Origin: Pterobdella sp. o SKG-2022
Lineage: Eukaryota > Annelida > Clitellata > Hirudinida > Piscicolidae
Direction: 5' to 3'
DNA length: 64,000 nucleotides
NCBI GenBank assembly: GCA_964035795.1
Contig: OZ038325.1
Coordinates: 80,726 to 144,725 of the forward strand
Shown here one piece after another: positions 52,216-64,000 of the stretch. Below the pieces are notes generated by a model. That model was not told the origin of the DNA and searched no databases. It was given only the letters and a program-made list of their open reading frames with translations. How positions within the stretch are numbered: the stretch's first letter is position 1; the number at the start of each line of letters is the position of its first letter. Position numbers and translations under genes: made by a program.

Positions 52216-53108
52216 ATTACCGGGCAAACTTTCCAAGAAAAAACAAAATAAAAGAGCTTAAAATCTAAACTAACAAAATATTATCTCTCTAATATAATAT
52301 TATTATAGTTTTTGGAATAAAATTCAGAAAAATGAATTTAAACTTTTAGTAACGTGTTGAACGGCAAAAAATCTAAATAATTTTCAAGGCAAAATTCAGT
52401 AAACTTCTAAAAGTTTAAAAAATGAAATAAAAGTTTGTAATACTTTTTTAACGTACATAATCTTTTTCTCCTTATACTATTTTAACTAAAAATCTCAAAT
52501 CACTTTTTTATGAGCAGTGTTTCTCTAAACGATTCTAGGGGTGCTATATAAATTATTTATATTCATTATAAGGTGAATTTTTGAGCTTCTTGAAACAAAC
52601 GAAGTGGTATTATTTGGTTGAAACCCACTTAATTAAAAAAAACCATTCATAAATTTCGTTGAACTAAGATGGTAAATGTGAATAATCTGTAAATGTCATG
52701 GTAACTGGGGTTGACAGCAGTCAGCTTTTAAAGCCAAAAATGACTCGGTAAAAAAAATTTTTATTCAAAAAATCGATAAATATAAAGATTGTTTGACGGA
52801 CCAGTCATGGAATGTTGATGACACTGAAAACTAAATTTCTATTGCTCTGTTATATACATGCAAAACTCTAACTGTTAAAGCAAGGTTTCAAAGCTGAAGT
52901 TTGCTGTGACTAAGAAACTAATAAGTTGATTGTCTCAGAAACACCATTTTGCTGAAAAGCTTTGATTATGAATGGACTTGTAGAAATGTTCCAACTCTCG
53001 TTATAATACTATAGGTAAGGTAGTATATGTTGATTTTGTAGTAGTTAACGTTTTTGTTGTTGGTGTTGTTGTGTCTGTTGTTGTTGATATAACAATGTGA
53101 ATATTATG
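52216..53108. other. SLC7 upstream region and cadherin 3' flank
   Basis: AT-rich, no gene. At 52538-52560 ggggtgctatataaattatt resembles the SINE-tail motif seen at 48430 and 54386. Confidence 0.5.
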
Positions 53109-63590
<10,482 letters not shown>

Positions 63591-63639
63591 GAGCTACTCA
63601 ACCATGAACATCATCATTATCACTACCATTTCACCATGC

Positions 63640-64000
63640 AACACCGATTCTTTTCCCTATACCTCATTCCACCACCACCACACCACATTCCTTCATTCCT
63701 CCACCACACCACTTTCCTTCATTCCTCCCCCACACCACATTCCTTCATTCCACCACCACACCACATTCCGTCATTCCACCACCACACCACATTCCTTCAT
63801 TCCACCACCACACCACATTTCTTCATTCCACCACCACACCACATTCCTTCATTCCACCACCACACCACATTCCTTTATTCCTCCACCACACCACATTCCT
63901 TCATTCCATCACCACACCACATTCCTTCATTCCTCCACCACACCACATTCCTTCATGCCACCACCAAACCCACCACGTTCCCTCATTCCACCCCACCACC
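63640..64000. repeat. about 26-bp minisatellite (window edge)
   Basis: Units of ccaccaccacaccacattcc followed by ttcatt, about thirteen copies, continuing beyond the window. It lies upstream of the last visible cadherin exon, so it is probably intronic. Confidence 0.93.

Overview
Eukaryotic, specifically metazoan, nuclear DNA: intron-split genes with GT/AG splice sites, AT-rich spacers, AATAAA signals and animal-only families (classic-type cadherin with EGF and laminin-G domains, FUT8, a TALE-like homeodomain, class I Rab11-FIP, NUPR1, SCAF4/8). Gene density is high (about ten genes in 60 kb, short introns), and simple-sequence DNA is extraordinarily abundant: (CA)n, (ATCC)n, (ATC)n, (GATA)n and several 18-30 bp minisatellites. 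A marine invertebrate or invertebrate chordate fits; I cannot fix the phylum. A run of 200 Ns at 13801-14000 is a scaffold gap. All exon boundaries below were read by eye from GT/AG sites and family alignment from memory.

Layout: 1-4065 is tandem-repeat DNA with no gene. 4146-11683 (-) holds many exons of an unrecognised, probably extracellular or membrane protein. 11.7-13.5 kb is mobile-element DNA, including an internally deleted LINE. 14033-15197 (-) is the 5' half of a type II membrane glycosyltransferase-like gene cut by the gap. 17602-17961 (+) is a NUPR1 homologue. 19017-26846 (+) is FUT8, with a LINE in one intron and a catalytic exon missing. 27906-30045 (-) is RGP1. 30857-31495 (+) is an intronless divergent homeobox gene. 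31715-39793 (+) is SCAF4/SCAF8. 40387-47494 (+) is a class I Rab11-FIP that also carries two Sec5-like IPT/TIG domains; its first intron is a 3.8 kb 27-bp minisatellite. 49447-52215 (-) is an SLC7 amino-acid transporter light chain. 53109 to beyond 63590 (-) is a large cadherin whose 5' end lies further to the right, probably beyond the window.

The genes do not form a pathway cluster, though several concern secretory and membrane traffic (FUT8 in the Golgi, RGP1 as half of the Ric1-Rgp1 Rab6 exchange factor, Rab11-FIP in recycling endosomes). The most unusual items are the C2-TIG-TIG-FIP protein (a candidate Rab11/Ral dual effector), a minisatellite whose repeat unit is a 3' splice site, a family of short elements bounded on both sides by (CA)n tracts, one of which sits where the FUT8 exon should be, and microsatellite-derived peptide inserted into cadherin EGF and LamG domains.
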